This document shows positions 34,484 through 42,266 of a DNA stretch of 64,000 bases, one piece after another. The translations under genes were made by a program, and so were the position numbers. This stretch comes from JBNKVT01 sp050299335 (GTDB lineage Bacteria; Pseudomonadota; Alphaproteobacteria; Rhodobacterales; Rhodobacteraceae). The stretch covers positions 75,014 through 139,013 of the forward strand of contig JBNKVT010000035.1 in NCBI GenBank assembly GCA_050299335.1, read 5' to 3'. Each line of letters starts with the position of its first letter. Positions within the stretch are counted from its first letter, which is position 1. The notes below the pieces were generated by a model, which saw only the letters and a list, made by a program, of their open reading frames with translations, did no database searches and was not told where the DNA came from.

Positions 34484-34719
34484 GGCTTCCCTCTCAATCC
34501 AGGGGCCGAGACTAGACCTTCGGGGGTCGGCCTTCAAGCGGCGGTAACTGCGCCCTTTGTGCCGGGTCGTGGCCGGTACCGGGAGGTGTCGAGGTCCCAG
34601 GATGCTGAATTCGCGTGATTATCCGTCGATTGCCCTCTCGGGAATGCATCTTTCGTCGCGCTCACCAAACCGTTACAATCAGGCTTCAGGGGGTTTGAGG
34701 GGAATTGGGTAACACGGTC

Positions 34720-36336
34720 ATGCAGGTCTCGCATCTCATCGGGAAGCCCGTATCCTGGGATGAGATGCGGCAGGGCTTCCGCTGGCCCGCGCCGTCGCGG
34801 TTCAACATGGCCGAGGCGGTCTGCGAGCGCTGGGCGCGGGCCGAGCCGGGGCGGCTGGCGCTGCGTTTCCTGGGGGAGCGGGTCGAGGACTGGAGCTACC
34901 GCGACCTGTCGCTGGCCTCGAACCGGCTGGCGAACCTGCTGGTGGCCCATGGGGTGAGGCGCGGCGACCGGGTGGCGCTGTTGTTGCCGCAGGTGCCGCA
35001 GGCGGTGCTGACCCATCTGGCGGCCTACAAGATCGGGGCGGTGGTGGTGCCGCTGTTCACGTTGTTTGGCGAGGATGGGCTAGCGTTCCGCCTAAGCGAT
35101 TCCGGGGCGAAGGCAGTGGTTACCGACCGGGCCAATCTGGGCAAGCTGGCGGCGATCCGCGACGGGCTGCCGGAGCTTGGAACGGTGCTGACGATCGACG
35201 GCGCGGCTGAAGGCAGTCGCGATCTGGCGGCGGAGATGGACAGGGCCTCGGACCGGTTCGAGATGGCCGATACCGCGCCCGACGATCCGGCTTTCATCTC
35301 CTATACTTCCGGCACCACCGGCCCGCCCAAGGGCGCGCTGCACGGGCATCGGGTGCTGATCGGGCATCTGCCGGGGGTGGAGCTGCATCACAATTTCCTG
35401 CCGCAGGCGGGCGACCGGATCTGGACCCCGGCGGACTGGGCCTGGATGGGCGGGCTGACCAATGTCATGCTGCCCGCGCTCTATTACGGCGTGCCGCTGG
35501 TGGCGCACCGGATGGCGAAATTCGACCCCGAGCGGGCCTTCCGGCTGATCGGGGAGGAGGGCGTGCAGAATGCCTTCCTGCCGCCGACGGCGCTGAAGCT
35601 GATGCGGCAGACGGGGGCGCAGCGGGTGGCGATGCGCTCGGTCGGGTCGGGCGGCGAGGCGCTGGGGGCCGACATGCTCGACTGGGGGCGCGAGACTTTC
35701 GGGACCACGATCAACGAATTCTATGGCCAGACCGAATGCAATCTGGTGCTGTCCAACGCCCATGAGGTGCTGGAGGTCCGCCCCGGCTCGATGGGACGGG
35801 CGGTGCCGGGGCATGAGGTGGCGGTGATCGACAGCGGCGGGCATGAGGTGCTGCCGGGGGACATGGGCGAGATTGCGGTGCGCAGGCCCGACCCGGCGAT
35901 GTTCCTGCACTACTGGAACGCGCCGGAGAAGACGGACGACAAGTTCGCCGGCGACTGGATGCGCACCGGCGACGAGGGCTATATGGACGAGGAGGGGTAT
36001 TTCTATTTCTCCTCCCGCTCGGACGATGTCATCACCTCCTCGGGTTACCGGATCGGTCCCGCCGAGATCGAGGCCTGCCTCACCGGCCATCCCGACGTCA
36101 CCATGGCCGCCGCCGTCGGCGTGCCGGACCCGGTACGCACCGAAGTGGTGCGGGCCTTTGTCGTGCTGAGGCCGGGGGCCGAGCGGACCGGGCTGGAAAC
36201 GGAGCTGATCGAACGGGTACGCAAGCGCCTCTCGCCGCATGTGGCGCCGAAGGACATTGTCTTCATCGAGGCCTTGCCAATGACCGCGACAGGTAAGATC
36301 ATGCGACGGGCATTGAAGCAAAGCGATAGTCCATGA
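34720..36336 (+). CDS. Acyl-CoA synthetase / AMP-dependent ligase
   Basis: 538 residues with all core ANL motifs: A3 SYTSGTTGPPKGALHGH, A5 NEFYGQTEC, A7 WMRTGDEGYMDEEGYFYF, A8 SRSDDVITSSGYRIGPAEIE and A10 Lys in ATGKIMRRAL. It activates a carboxylic acid to acyl-AMP, then acyl-CoA; the medium-chain/aromatic subgroup is likeliest, substrate unknown. Start is uncertain: TTG at 34705 or ATG at 34720, as the GAGGGG upstream is badly spaced for either. It overlaps the next gene by 4 bases. Confidence 0.9.
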   Translation: MQVSHLIGKPVSWDEMRQGFRWPAPSRFNMAEAVCERWARAEPGRLALRFLGERVEDWSYRDLSLASNRLANLLVAHGVRRGDRVALLLPQVPQAVLTHLAAYKIGAVVVPLFTLFGEDGLAFRLSDSGAKAVVTDRANLGKLAAIRDGLPELGTVLTIDGAAEGSRDLAAEMDRASDRFEMADTAPDDPAFISYTSGTTGPPKGALHGHRVLIGHLPGVELHHNFLPQAGDRIWTPADWAWMGGLTNVMLPALYYGVPLVAHRMAKFDPERAFRLIGEEGVQNAFLPPTALKLMRQTGAQRVAMRSVGSGGEALGADMLDWGRETFGTTINEFYGQTECNLVLSNAHEVLEVRPGSMGRAVPGHEVAVIDSGGHEVLPGDMGEIAVRRPDPAMFLHYWNAPEKTDDKFAGDWMRTGDEGYMDEEGYFYFSSRSDDVITSSGYRIGPAEIEACLTGHPDVTMAAAVGVPDPVRTEVVRAFVVLRPGAERTGLETELIERVRKRLSPHVAPKDIVFIEALPMTATGKIMRRALKQSDSP

Positions 36337-37013
36337 GAGGTTTCACGAGGCTGCTGGCGATGGGGTTCATTGGCGTGTTTGTCGGTGTCAGCATCTCGAC
36401 CTTTCTCTACGATAAGCGATATCAGGACCTCGACCCTTTGCCCGAGGCCGACGCCATTCTCGTGCTCGCCGCCGGGATCAACGACGACGACAGCCTGCCG
36501 CCCACCACCGCCCGCCGGGTCGAGGCCGGGGTGCGGGCCTATCTCGCCGACAAGGCGCCACGCCTCCTGTTCAGCGGCGGGCGCTCGTTTCCCGACCGTA
36601 CACCCACGGCCACGCTGATGGCGGCGCGGGCCGTGGAACTGGGCGTCCCGCAAACGGCGGTGCTGATCGAGGACCGGTCGCGTTCGACCCTGCAGAACGG
36701 CCTGTTTTCGCGTGACATCCTGCAGCGCGAAGGACTGGACGACGTCATTCTGGTCACCGAAAGCTACCATATGGGCCGCGCGCTGATCTCACTCAGCTGG
36801 GCCGGGGTCGATGTCGTCGGCCAGTTGAGTGCCGGCAGCGTCTTTGCCGACGGGCCGGAGGCCGGGGCGCAGCTGTTTGCCCGCGAGGTGCTGGCGACGA
36901 TCTTCAACATGATCCGGCTGGCGCTGTGGTATATTCTGGGCTGGTTCGGTATGACCGACGAGGAACGCCTGCCGATGCTGGTCGCGCTAGACCGGCCCGT
37001 CGCGGTGGGGTGA
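36333..37013 (+). CDS. DUF218 (YdcF/SanA/ElyC-family) membrane-anchored protein
   Basis: 226 residues. One N-terminal membrane segment (about 9-25) is followed by the DUF218 core: DAILVLAAGINDDD, LLFSGGRSFPDRTPTATLMAARAVELGVPQ and LVTESYHMGRALISL. E. coli relatives act on envelope integrity; activity is unknown. Starts in a 4-base overlap with the acyl-CoA synthetase gene. The C-terminal hydrophobic helix (about 186-205) may be a second anchor. Confidence 0.85.
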   Translation: MRGFTRLLAMGFIGVFVGVSISTFLYDKRYQDLDPLPEADAILVLAAGINDDDSLPPTTARRVEAGVRAYLADKAPRLLFSGGRSFPDRTPTATLMAARAVELGVPQTAVLIEDRSRSTLQNGLFSRDILQREGLDDVILVTESYHMGRALISLSWAGVDVVGQLSAGSVFADGPEAGAQLFAREVLATIFNMIRLALWYILGWFGMTDEERLPMLVALDRPVAVG

Positions 37014-37034
37014 CGTGCCGGAAAGGGGACGGGT

Positions 37035-38837
37035 TTGGAACCTGCACTGATTTTCGCGGTGATCGGCATCCTTGGGATCGGGTCGCAATGGCTGGCCTGG
37101 CGTCTGCAGATGCCGGCCATCGTGCTGATGCTGGCCGCAGGACTTATCGCGGGGCCGGGCACCGGGCTGATCGACCCGGCGGCCGATTTCGGTGATCTCT
37201 TCCGGCCCATCGTCTCGGTCGCGGTGGCTGTGATCCTCTTCGAGGGCGGGATTACCCTGAACCTGAAGGAACTGCGCCATGCCGGTAAGGCCGTCCGGCG
37301 GCTGGTGCTTGTCGGGGCGCCGCTGGGCTGGCTCATGTCGGCGCTTGCCATCCGCTACGGGGCCGGGCTGAGCTGGGAAGCGGCGGCGGTGTTCGGCGGC
37401 ATCCTCGTGGTCACCGGACCCACCGTCATCACCCCGCTGCTGCGCCAGGCCCGGCTCAGCCCGCGTCCGGCCTCGATCCTGAAATGGGAGGCCATCGTCA
37501 ACGATCCGGTCGGTGCGCTCGCCGCCGTGCTGGCTTTCGAGGTCATTCTGGTGATGCGCGGCGCCGGCAGCCTAGCCGAGGCGGCGGGCCATCTGATCCT
37601 CGGCATCGCCCTGGCCGCCGCGGTGGGACTGGCGGCAGGCTGGCTGGTGGCGACGGCCTTCCGGCGCGGCATGGTGCCGGAATACATGAAGGTGCCGGTG
37701 CTGTTCGGGCTGGTGCTCGCGGTCTATGCCTCCACCGACCACGTCCTTCATGAAAGCGGTCTGCTGGCCGTGACCGTGATGGGGGTCTATATCGCCAATG
37801 CCCATCTGCCCTCGCTGGAGGAGTTGAAGCGGTTCAAGGAACATGTCACCGTCATCCTGGTCTCGGGGGTCTTCATCCTGCTCGCGGCCTCGCTGGATAT
37901 CGGCATGATCACCGCGCTCGACTGGCGGGCACTGGCCTTCGTGGCGGCGATCATCTTCCTTGCCCGGCCTGTCACCGTGCTCCTGTCGCTGATCGGCACC
38001 GGCCTGTCGCTGCCCGAGAAGGCGATGATCGCCTGGATCGGGCCGCGCGGGGTGGTGGCGGTGGCGGTCTCGGGGCTGTTCGGGGCGCGGCTGACGGAAC
38101 TGGGGATCGAGGACGGGGCGCTTCTGGCACCGCTGGCCTTCGTGCTGGTGGCCGCGACCGTGGTGCTGCACGGTTTCTCGATGAAACCGCTGGCAAGGGC
38201 GCTTTCCCTCACCTCGACCGAGCCGCCCGGCGTGCTGATCGTCGGTGCCTCGGACTGGGTCGCGGGCATGGCCGAGGAGCTGAAGAAGGCCGGGCTGCCG
38301 GTGCTGGTCGCCGACCGCAACTGGTTCCGGCTGCGCCCGGTGCGGCTGGCCTCGATCGAAAGCTTCCACGGCGAGATCCTGTCGGAGGCCGCCGAGCACA
38401 CGATCGACATCAACCGCTATGGGACGCTGATCGCGGCCACGGACAATGACGGCTACAACGCCCTCGTCTGCACCGATTTCGGGCCCGAATTCGGGCGCAA
38501 CAACGTCTTTCAGATCGGCCGCCACGAGGCGCTGGAGGGCGAACGCGACATGCCGGTGACCCTCGGCGGGCGGACCTTCGGCGCCGGGTTGTCCTTCGAG
38601 GAATTCGCCGCGAAGCGCCGCGAGGACTGGGTGTTCTCGCGTACCAGGATCGGCGCGGAATACGGGTTCGAGCAATATCTGAAGGATCGCGAGGACAGCG
38701 TCATCCTCGGCATCATCCGCGACAAGGGCGCGTTGCAGGTCGCCGGCCGCGACGGGGTGAAGGATGTCCGCCCCGGGGATCGCCTGCTCGCCTATGGTCC
38801 GCGCCGCAGCGATCCCGGTGCGGACACGCCGCCCTGA
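37035..38837 (+). CDS. Na+/H+ (CPA1-type) antiporter with RCK-like C-terminal domain
   Basis: 600 residues. Residues 1-385 hold about twelve membrane segments with the CPA1 ion-site signature SILKWEAIVNDPVGALAA and AWIGPRGVVAVAVSGLFG. From about 399 a Rossmann-like regulatory domain begins (GVLIVGASDWVAGMAEELKKAG) resembling TrkA-N/RCK domains, and a TrkA-C-like end follows (GALQVAGRDGVKDVRPGDRLLAYG). TTG start at 37035 with GAAAGGGG in front. It probably exchanges Na+ or K+ for H+ under nucleotide control; ion specificity cannot be read. Confidence 0.88.
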   Translation: MEPALIFAVIGILGIGSQWLAWRLQMPAIVLMLAAGLIAGPGTGLIDPAADFGDLFRPIVSVAVAVILFEGGITLNLKELRHAGKAVRRLVLVGAPLGWLMSALAIRYGAGLSWEAAAVFGGILVVTGPTVITPLLRQARLSPRPASILKWEAIVNDPVGALAAVLAFEVILVMRGAGSLAEAAGHLILGIALAAAVGLAAGWLVATAFRRGMVPEYMKVPVLFGLVLAVYASTDHVLHESGLLAVTVMGVYIANAHLPSLEELKRFKEHVTVILVSGVFILLAASLDIGMITALDWRALAFVAAIIFLARPVTVLLSLIGTGLSLPEKAMIAWIGPRGVVAVAVSGLFGARLTELGIEDGALLAPLAFVLVAATVVLHGFSMKPLARALSLTSTEPPGVLIVGASDWVAGMAEELKKAGLPVLVADRNWFRLRPVRLASIESFHGEILSEAAEHTIDINRYGTLIAATDNDGYNALVCTDFGPEFGRNNVFQIGRHEALEGERDMPVTLGGRTFGAGLSFEEFAAKRREDWVFSRTRIGAEYGFEQYLKDREDSVILGIIRDKGALQVAGRDGVKDVRPGDRLLAYGPRRSDPGADTPP

Positions 38838-38878
38838 GCCCGGTTGCACCCGTCCCGGCAATCCCCTAAATCTCCGCC

Positions 38879-39397
38879 ATGAGCCTGAAACCCCTCGTCA
38901 TCCACCCCGATCCGCGCCTGAAAAAGGTCTGCGACCCTGTGGCTTCGGTCGATGCCGAGCTGCGGCGGCTGGCCGACGACATGTTCGAGACCATGTATGA
39001 CGCCCCGGGGATCGGCCTCGCAGCACCCCAGGTCGGGGTGCTGACAAGGATGTTCGTCGCCGATTGCCACCGCGAGGAACAGCCCAAGGAGCCGATCGCC
39101 TTCATCAATCCCGAGATCACCTGGACCTCCGACGAGACCAACACCTATGAAGAAGGTTGCCTGTCGATCCCCGAGATCTATGCCGAGATCACCCGTCCCG
39201 AGCGGGTCCGCATGGCCTGGACCGACCTTGATGGCGCGCGGCAGGAGCGGGAATTCGACGGGCTCTGGGCGACCTGCGTGCAGCATGAACTGGACCACCT
39301 GAACGGGCGGCTGTTCATCGATTACCTGAGTTCGGTGAAGCGCACGATGATCACCAACAAGATGAAGAAATACAAGCGCGAGCAGGCCAGGGCGTGA
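38879..39397 (+). CDS. def: Peptide deformylase
   Basis: 172 residues with all three motifs: GIGLAAPQVG (44-53), EEGCLSIP (91-98, metal ligand Cys94) and HELDH (136-140, catalytic Glu137). It removes the formyl group from nascent proteins. It overlaps a second deformylase-like gene by 4 bases and is followed by fmt, so formylation and deformylation are co-expressed. Confidence 0.96.
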   Translation: MSLKPLVIHPDPRLKKVCDPVASVDAELRRLADDMFETMYDAPGIGLAAPQVGVLTRMFVADCHREEQPKEPIAFINPEITWTSDETNTYEEGCLSIPEIYAEITRPERVRMAWTDLDGARQEREFDGLWATCVQHELDHLNGRLFIDYLSSVKRTMITNKMKKYKREQARA

Positions 39398-39897
39398 GCC
39401 GGCCCTTCCTGATCTGGCCCGACAGGCGGCTGACCATGGTGGCCGCGCCCGTGCCCGGTATCGACGACACCATCCGCGCGCTTTGGGACGAAATGCTGGC
39501 GGCGATGTATGCCATGCCTGGAATCGGGCTGGCGGCCCCTCAGATCGGCGTTCCGAAACGGGTCTGCGTGGTGGATTGTTCCGAGACCAAGGACCAGCCG
39601 CTGCGGATGGCGAACCCCGAGATCCTGCACGCCTCGGTCGAGTTCCGCGACCACGAGGAAGCCAGCCCGAACCTGCCGGGGCTCTTCGCAACGGTCAGCC
39701 GGCCCCGGGCGGTGACGGTGCGTTATCTCGATGAAGTTGGCGAGATCGTCGAGCGGGACTTCGTGCGTCTCTGGGCGGTCTCGGTGCAGCACCAGATCGA
39801 CCATCTGAACGGGCGGATGTTCTTCGACCATCTGAAACCGGTGAAGCGAAAGATGCTGCTCGCCAAACATGCCAAGCGCCGGCGGAGGGCCTCGTGA
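39394..39897 (+). CDS. Peptide deformylase-like pseudoenzyme
   Basis: 167 residues, clearly a deformylase paralogue (GIGLAAPQIG at 43-52, HLNGRMFFDHLKPVKRKML at 137-155). The active site is altered: EGCLS is replaced by EASPN (89-93), so the metal-binding Cys is Ser91, and HELDH is HQIDH (133-137), so the catalytic Glu is Gln134. Both zinc/iron histidines remain. The frame is intact and it is coupled to def by a GTG in a 4-base overlap, so it is maintained as a protein, not decaying. It likely lacks deformylase activity; a binding or regulatory role is open. Confidence 0.9.
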   Translation: MSRPFLIWPDRRLTMVAAPVPGIDDTIRALWDEMLAAMYAMPGIGLAAPQIGVPKRVCVVDCSETKDQPLRMANPEILHASVEFRDHEEASPNLPGLFATVSRPRAVTVRYLDEVGEIVERDFVRLWAVSVQHQIDHLNGRMFFDHLKPVKRKMLLAKHAKRRRRAS

Positions 39898-39898
39898 C

Positions 39899-40801
39899 AT
39901 GCGCCTGATCTTCATGGGCACGCCGGATTTCTCGGTCCCCGCCCTCGATGCGCTGATCGAAGCCGGGCACGAGATCGCGGCTGTCTACACTCAGCCGCCC
40001 CGCCCCGCCGGACGCGGCAAAAAGCCCCGTCCCTCGCCGGTCCATAGCCGCGCCGAGGCGCTGGGGCTGGAGGTCCGCACGCCCCTGAATTTCCGCGCCG
40101 AGCCCGACCGCGCCGCCTTCGCCGCCCTTGGGGCCGATGCCGCCGTGGTGGTCGCCTATGGGCTGATCCTGCCGCAGGCGGTGCTCGATGCGCCGCGTCT
40201 GGGTTGTTTCAACATCCACGCCTCGCTATTGCCGCGCTGGCGCGGGGCGGCGCCGATCCAGCGGGCGATCATGGCGGGCGATGGCCGGACCGGGGTTTCG
40301 ATCATGGGGATGGAGGCCGGGCTGGATACCGGGCCGGTGCTGATCCGCGAGGAGACGCCGATTGGGGCCAACGACACCGCCGCGACCCTGCATGACCGAC
40401 TTTCCCGGATTGGCGCCCGGCTGATGGTCGCAGCGCTGGAGACACTGCCCACGCCCGTTGCTCAACCCGAGGCCGGGGTCACCTATGCCGAGAAGATCGA
40501 CAAGGCCGAGGCCCGGATCGACTGGACCGGCCCCGCGGCGGCGGTCGACCGGCATATCCGCGGCCTGTCGCCCTTCCCCGGGGCCTGGACAATGATCAGC
40601 GGTGAACGGGTGAAGCTGCTGTTTTCGGCGACGGCTGAAGGCGAGGGCGCGCCCGGAGAGGTTCTCGATGACGCCCTGACCGTGGCTTGCGGGGAAGGCG
40701 CGGTGCGGCTGCTCCGCCTGCAGCGCGCCGGAAAGGCACCCATGGAGGCCGAAACCTTCCTCAGAGGCTTTGCGGTCGGGCGGGGCGAGCGGCTTGGCTG
40801 A
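39899..40801 (+). CDS. fmt: Methionyl-tRNA formyltransferase
   Basis: 300 residues. MRLIFMGTPDFSVPALDALI, the folate site in SLLPRWRGAAPIQRAIMAGD and ETPIGANDTAATLHDRLS are standard Fmt blocks; the C-terminal domain (about 205-300) binds tRNA. It formylates initiator Met-tRNA using 10-formyl-THF. CGGAGGG just upstream supports the ATG at 39899, one base after the preceding stop. Confidence 0.96.
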   Translation: MRLIFMGTPDFSVPALDALIEAGHEIAAVYTQPPRPAGRGKKPRPSPVHSRAEALGLEVRTPLNFRAEPDRAAFAALGADAAVVVAYGLILPQAVLDAPRLGCFNIHASLLPRWRGAAPIQRAIMAGDGRTGVSIMGMEAGLDTGPVLIREETPIGANDTAATLHDRLSRIGARLMVAALETLPTPVAQPEAGVTYAEKIDKAEARIDWTGPAAAVDRHIRGLSPFPGAWTMISGERVKLLFSATAEGEGAPGEVLDDALTVACGEGAVRLLRLQRAGKAPMEAETFLRGFAVGRGERLG

Positions 40802-40812
40802 GGCAGAGGCCT

Positions 40813-40838
40813 GCTCCGATCCCGTTCCGGGGCGGAGC
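40813..40838. terminator. Hairpin between convergent fmt and SH3 gene
   Basis: GCTCCG (40813-40818) pairs with CGGAGC (40833-40838), with a further inner CCCG/CGGG stem. It lies 11 bases after fmt and 10 bases after the minus-strand SH3 gene, so a bidirectional role is likely. Confidence 0.5.
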
Positions 40839-40847
40839 GAAGCCGCG

Positions 40848-41321
40848 CTATTGCCGCTCCAGATAGTTCCCGTGCATCCAGGCCTTGCCGCCATTGGTCG
40901 GGTGCTGGATCTCGATCCAGTTGCCGTCGCTGACCCCGGTCAGGACCAGTTCGTCCCCGGCATGAACCGCCCCGACGCGGTCGTAATTGGTCGACGGCCC
41001 GGCGCGGAGATTGACCGCCGAACCTGTGACGATCCCGGTCTCGACCGCGACCTGCGGCAGGGAGGGCTCGGGGGCCGGCGCCTCGGTGGTGGCGGCGATG
41101 GCGACGATATTGGAGGCCTCGATCCGGGCGACGTCGCGCACGACCTCCTGGACCCGCATCGCTTCGGCGCGGAGCGCGGCCAATTCGATATACTGTTCCT
41201 TGACCCGCTCGACACGCGACTGGTGGAAGACGGAACTCTCGCCCTCGCCCAACAGAATGGCCACCACGAACAGGGTGGCGGTACAATAGCCGAACAGTCC
41301 AGACAAAAACTGGCTTTTCAT
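40848..41321 (-). CDS. SH3-domain protein with membrane anchor
   Basis: 157 residues. ATG at 41321 gives MKSQFLSGLFGYCTATLFVVAILLG, a signal anchor; the frame remains open 93 bases upstream but without family features. A helical stretch (about 28-75) leads to a bacterial SH3 domain, VNLRAGPSTNYDRVGAVHAGDELVLTG ... WIEIQHP ... WMHGNYLERQ (about 100-157). Such domains bind cell-wall peptides or sense the periplasm. Role unknown. Shares a divergent promoter region with the GntR gene. Confidence 0.8.
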   Translation of the reverse strand: MKSQFLSGLFGYCTATLFVVAILLGEGESSVFHQSRVERVKEQYIELAALRAEAMRVQEVVRDVARIEASNIVAIAATTEAPAPEPSLPQVAVETGIVTGSAVNLRAGPSTNYDRVGAVHAGDELVLTGVSDGNWIEIQHPTNGGKAWMHGNYLERQ

Positions 41322-41402
41322 CACACTTCTATCCCAACACACACATCCCCGCATAGCACCAGCCACGCGGATACTCTCCGATTCGTTCAATATGAGCGCA
41401 AA

Positions 41403-41435
41403 ACATGTCAACAATCTGGTAAATTTCTCACATGT
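41403..41435 (+). promoter_or_regulatory. Pair of ACATGT palindromes overlapping the GntR start (candidate operator)
   Basis: ACATGT occurs at 41403-41408 and 41430-41435, 27 bases apart, in the divergent region between the SH3 gene and the GntR gene; the second includes the GntR ATG. FCD-type GntR regulators often bind short palindromes at their own promoters. Suggestive only. Confidence 0.25.
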
Positions 41436-42091
41436 CTGTCGTGAATCCTTCTCAAAAGCGCTCCGATCCCAGATTGACGGTCCATGAAACCGTCTATCGA
41501 ACCTTACGGTCCCGGATCATGAACGGGGCCATCGAGCCGGGGGCGGCGCTGACGATTCGCGGTATCGCCGCCGAATTCCCGGTTTCGATGACCCCGGCCC
41601 GCGAGGCGGTGCGGCGGCTTGCGGCGGAAGGCGCGCTCAGCCTGTCGGCCTCGGGTCGGATCTCGACGCCGGTGCTCAGCAACGAGCGGATCGAGGAACT
41701 GGCGGCTTTGCGGGCGCTGCTGGAACCGGAACTGGCCTCCCGGGCCCTGCCGCGCGCCCATACCGCCCTGATCGACCGGATGGAGGATATCAATCACGGC
41801 ATCGACCGGACCATCGCCGGGGGGGATGCGGGGGGCTATATCCGCGCCAATCTGGAGTTTCACCGCACGCTCTATCTGCGCGCCCAGGCCCCGGCGATCC
41901 TCGCGACCATCGAGACGGTCTGGCTGCAGCTCGGCCCGACGATGCGGGTGCTCTACGAGCGGCTGCAGAGGCAGCAGGCGAGCATGAACCATCTGAAGAT
42001 CATCTCGGCCCTGAGGGCCGGGGATGAGCCGGGGCTCAGGCTGGCGGTACGGCAGGATGTGACCGGGGGGTTGCGGATGCTGCTGACCTGA
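41432..42091 (+). CDS. GntR-family (FadR/FCD) transcriptional regulator
   Basis: 219 residues. N-terminal winged helix: LTVHETVYRTLRSRIMNGAIEPGAALTIRGIAAEFPVSMTPAREAVRRLAAEGAL (about 12-66). C-terminal FCD effector domain (about 85-210) with LRALLEPELASRALPRAH and LEFHRTLYLRAQAP. FCD regulators respond to carboxylic acids or sugars acids. No adjacent catabolic operon shows its target; the SH3 gene is divergent. Confidence 0.9.
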   Translation: MSVVNPSQKRSDPRLTVHETVYRTLRSRIMNGAIEPGAALTIRGIAAEFPVSMTPAREAVRRLAAEGALSLSASGRISTPVLSNERIEELAALRALLEPELASRALPRAHTALIDRMEDINHGIDRTIAGGDAGGYIRANLEFHRTLYLRAQAPAILATIETVWLQLGPTMRVLYERLQRQQASMNHLKIISALRAGDEPGLRLAVRQDVTGGLRMLLT

Positions 42092-42098
42092 AGGGGGG

Positions 42099-42165
42099 GG
42101 GCGGGGTGAACCCCGCCCTACCGCGCTGGAACAAGGGCGGCAAGTCGGGCGGGGTTCACCCCGCC
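42099..42165. repeat. Two palindromes that are inverted copies of each other
   Basis: GGGCGGGG-TGAA-CCCCGCCC (42099-42118) is a perfect hairpin. GGCGGGG-TTCA-CCCCGCC (42148-42165) is a second one with the reverse-complement loop. The whole segment is therefore a palindrome of palindromes. It lies between the GntR gene and argS and could terminate the former; T-runs are lacking. Confidence 0.7.
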
Positions 42166-42266
42166 TGACCTCCAGGTAGCGGATGCGCCCGCACAAACGT
42201 TGCGCAACCAGCTTGAAATCCGGCGTAAAACCTAGGAGAGAGGCGGCACGCCAAAGGAAACGACCG

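Noticed and set aside
34484..34719. Molybdenum-cofactor riboswitch upstream of moaA
   Set aside because: The 236-base divergent gap shows no stem arrangement that I recognise as the Moco RNA motif.
42099..42120. Possible tRNA gene suggested by a GGGTGAACCCC-like arm
   Set aside because: It is a simple perfect hairpin; no acceptor, D or anticodon arms can be drawn around it.
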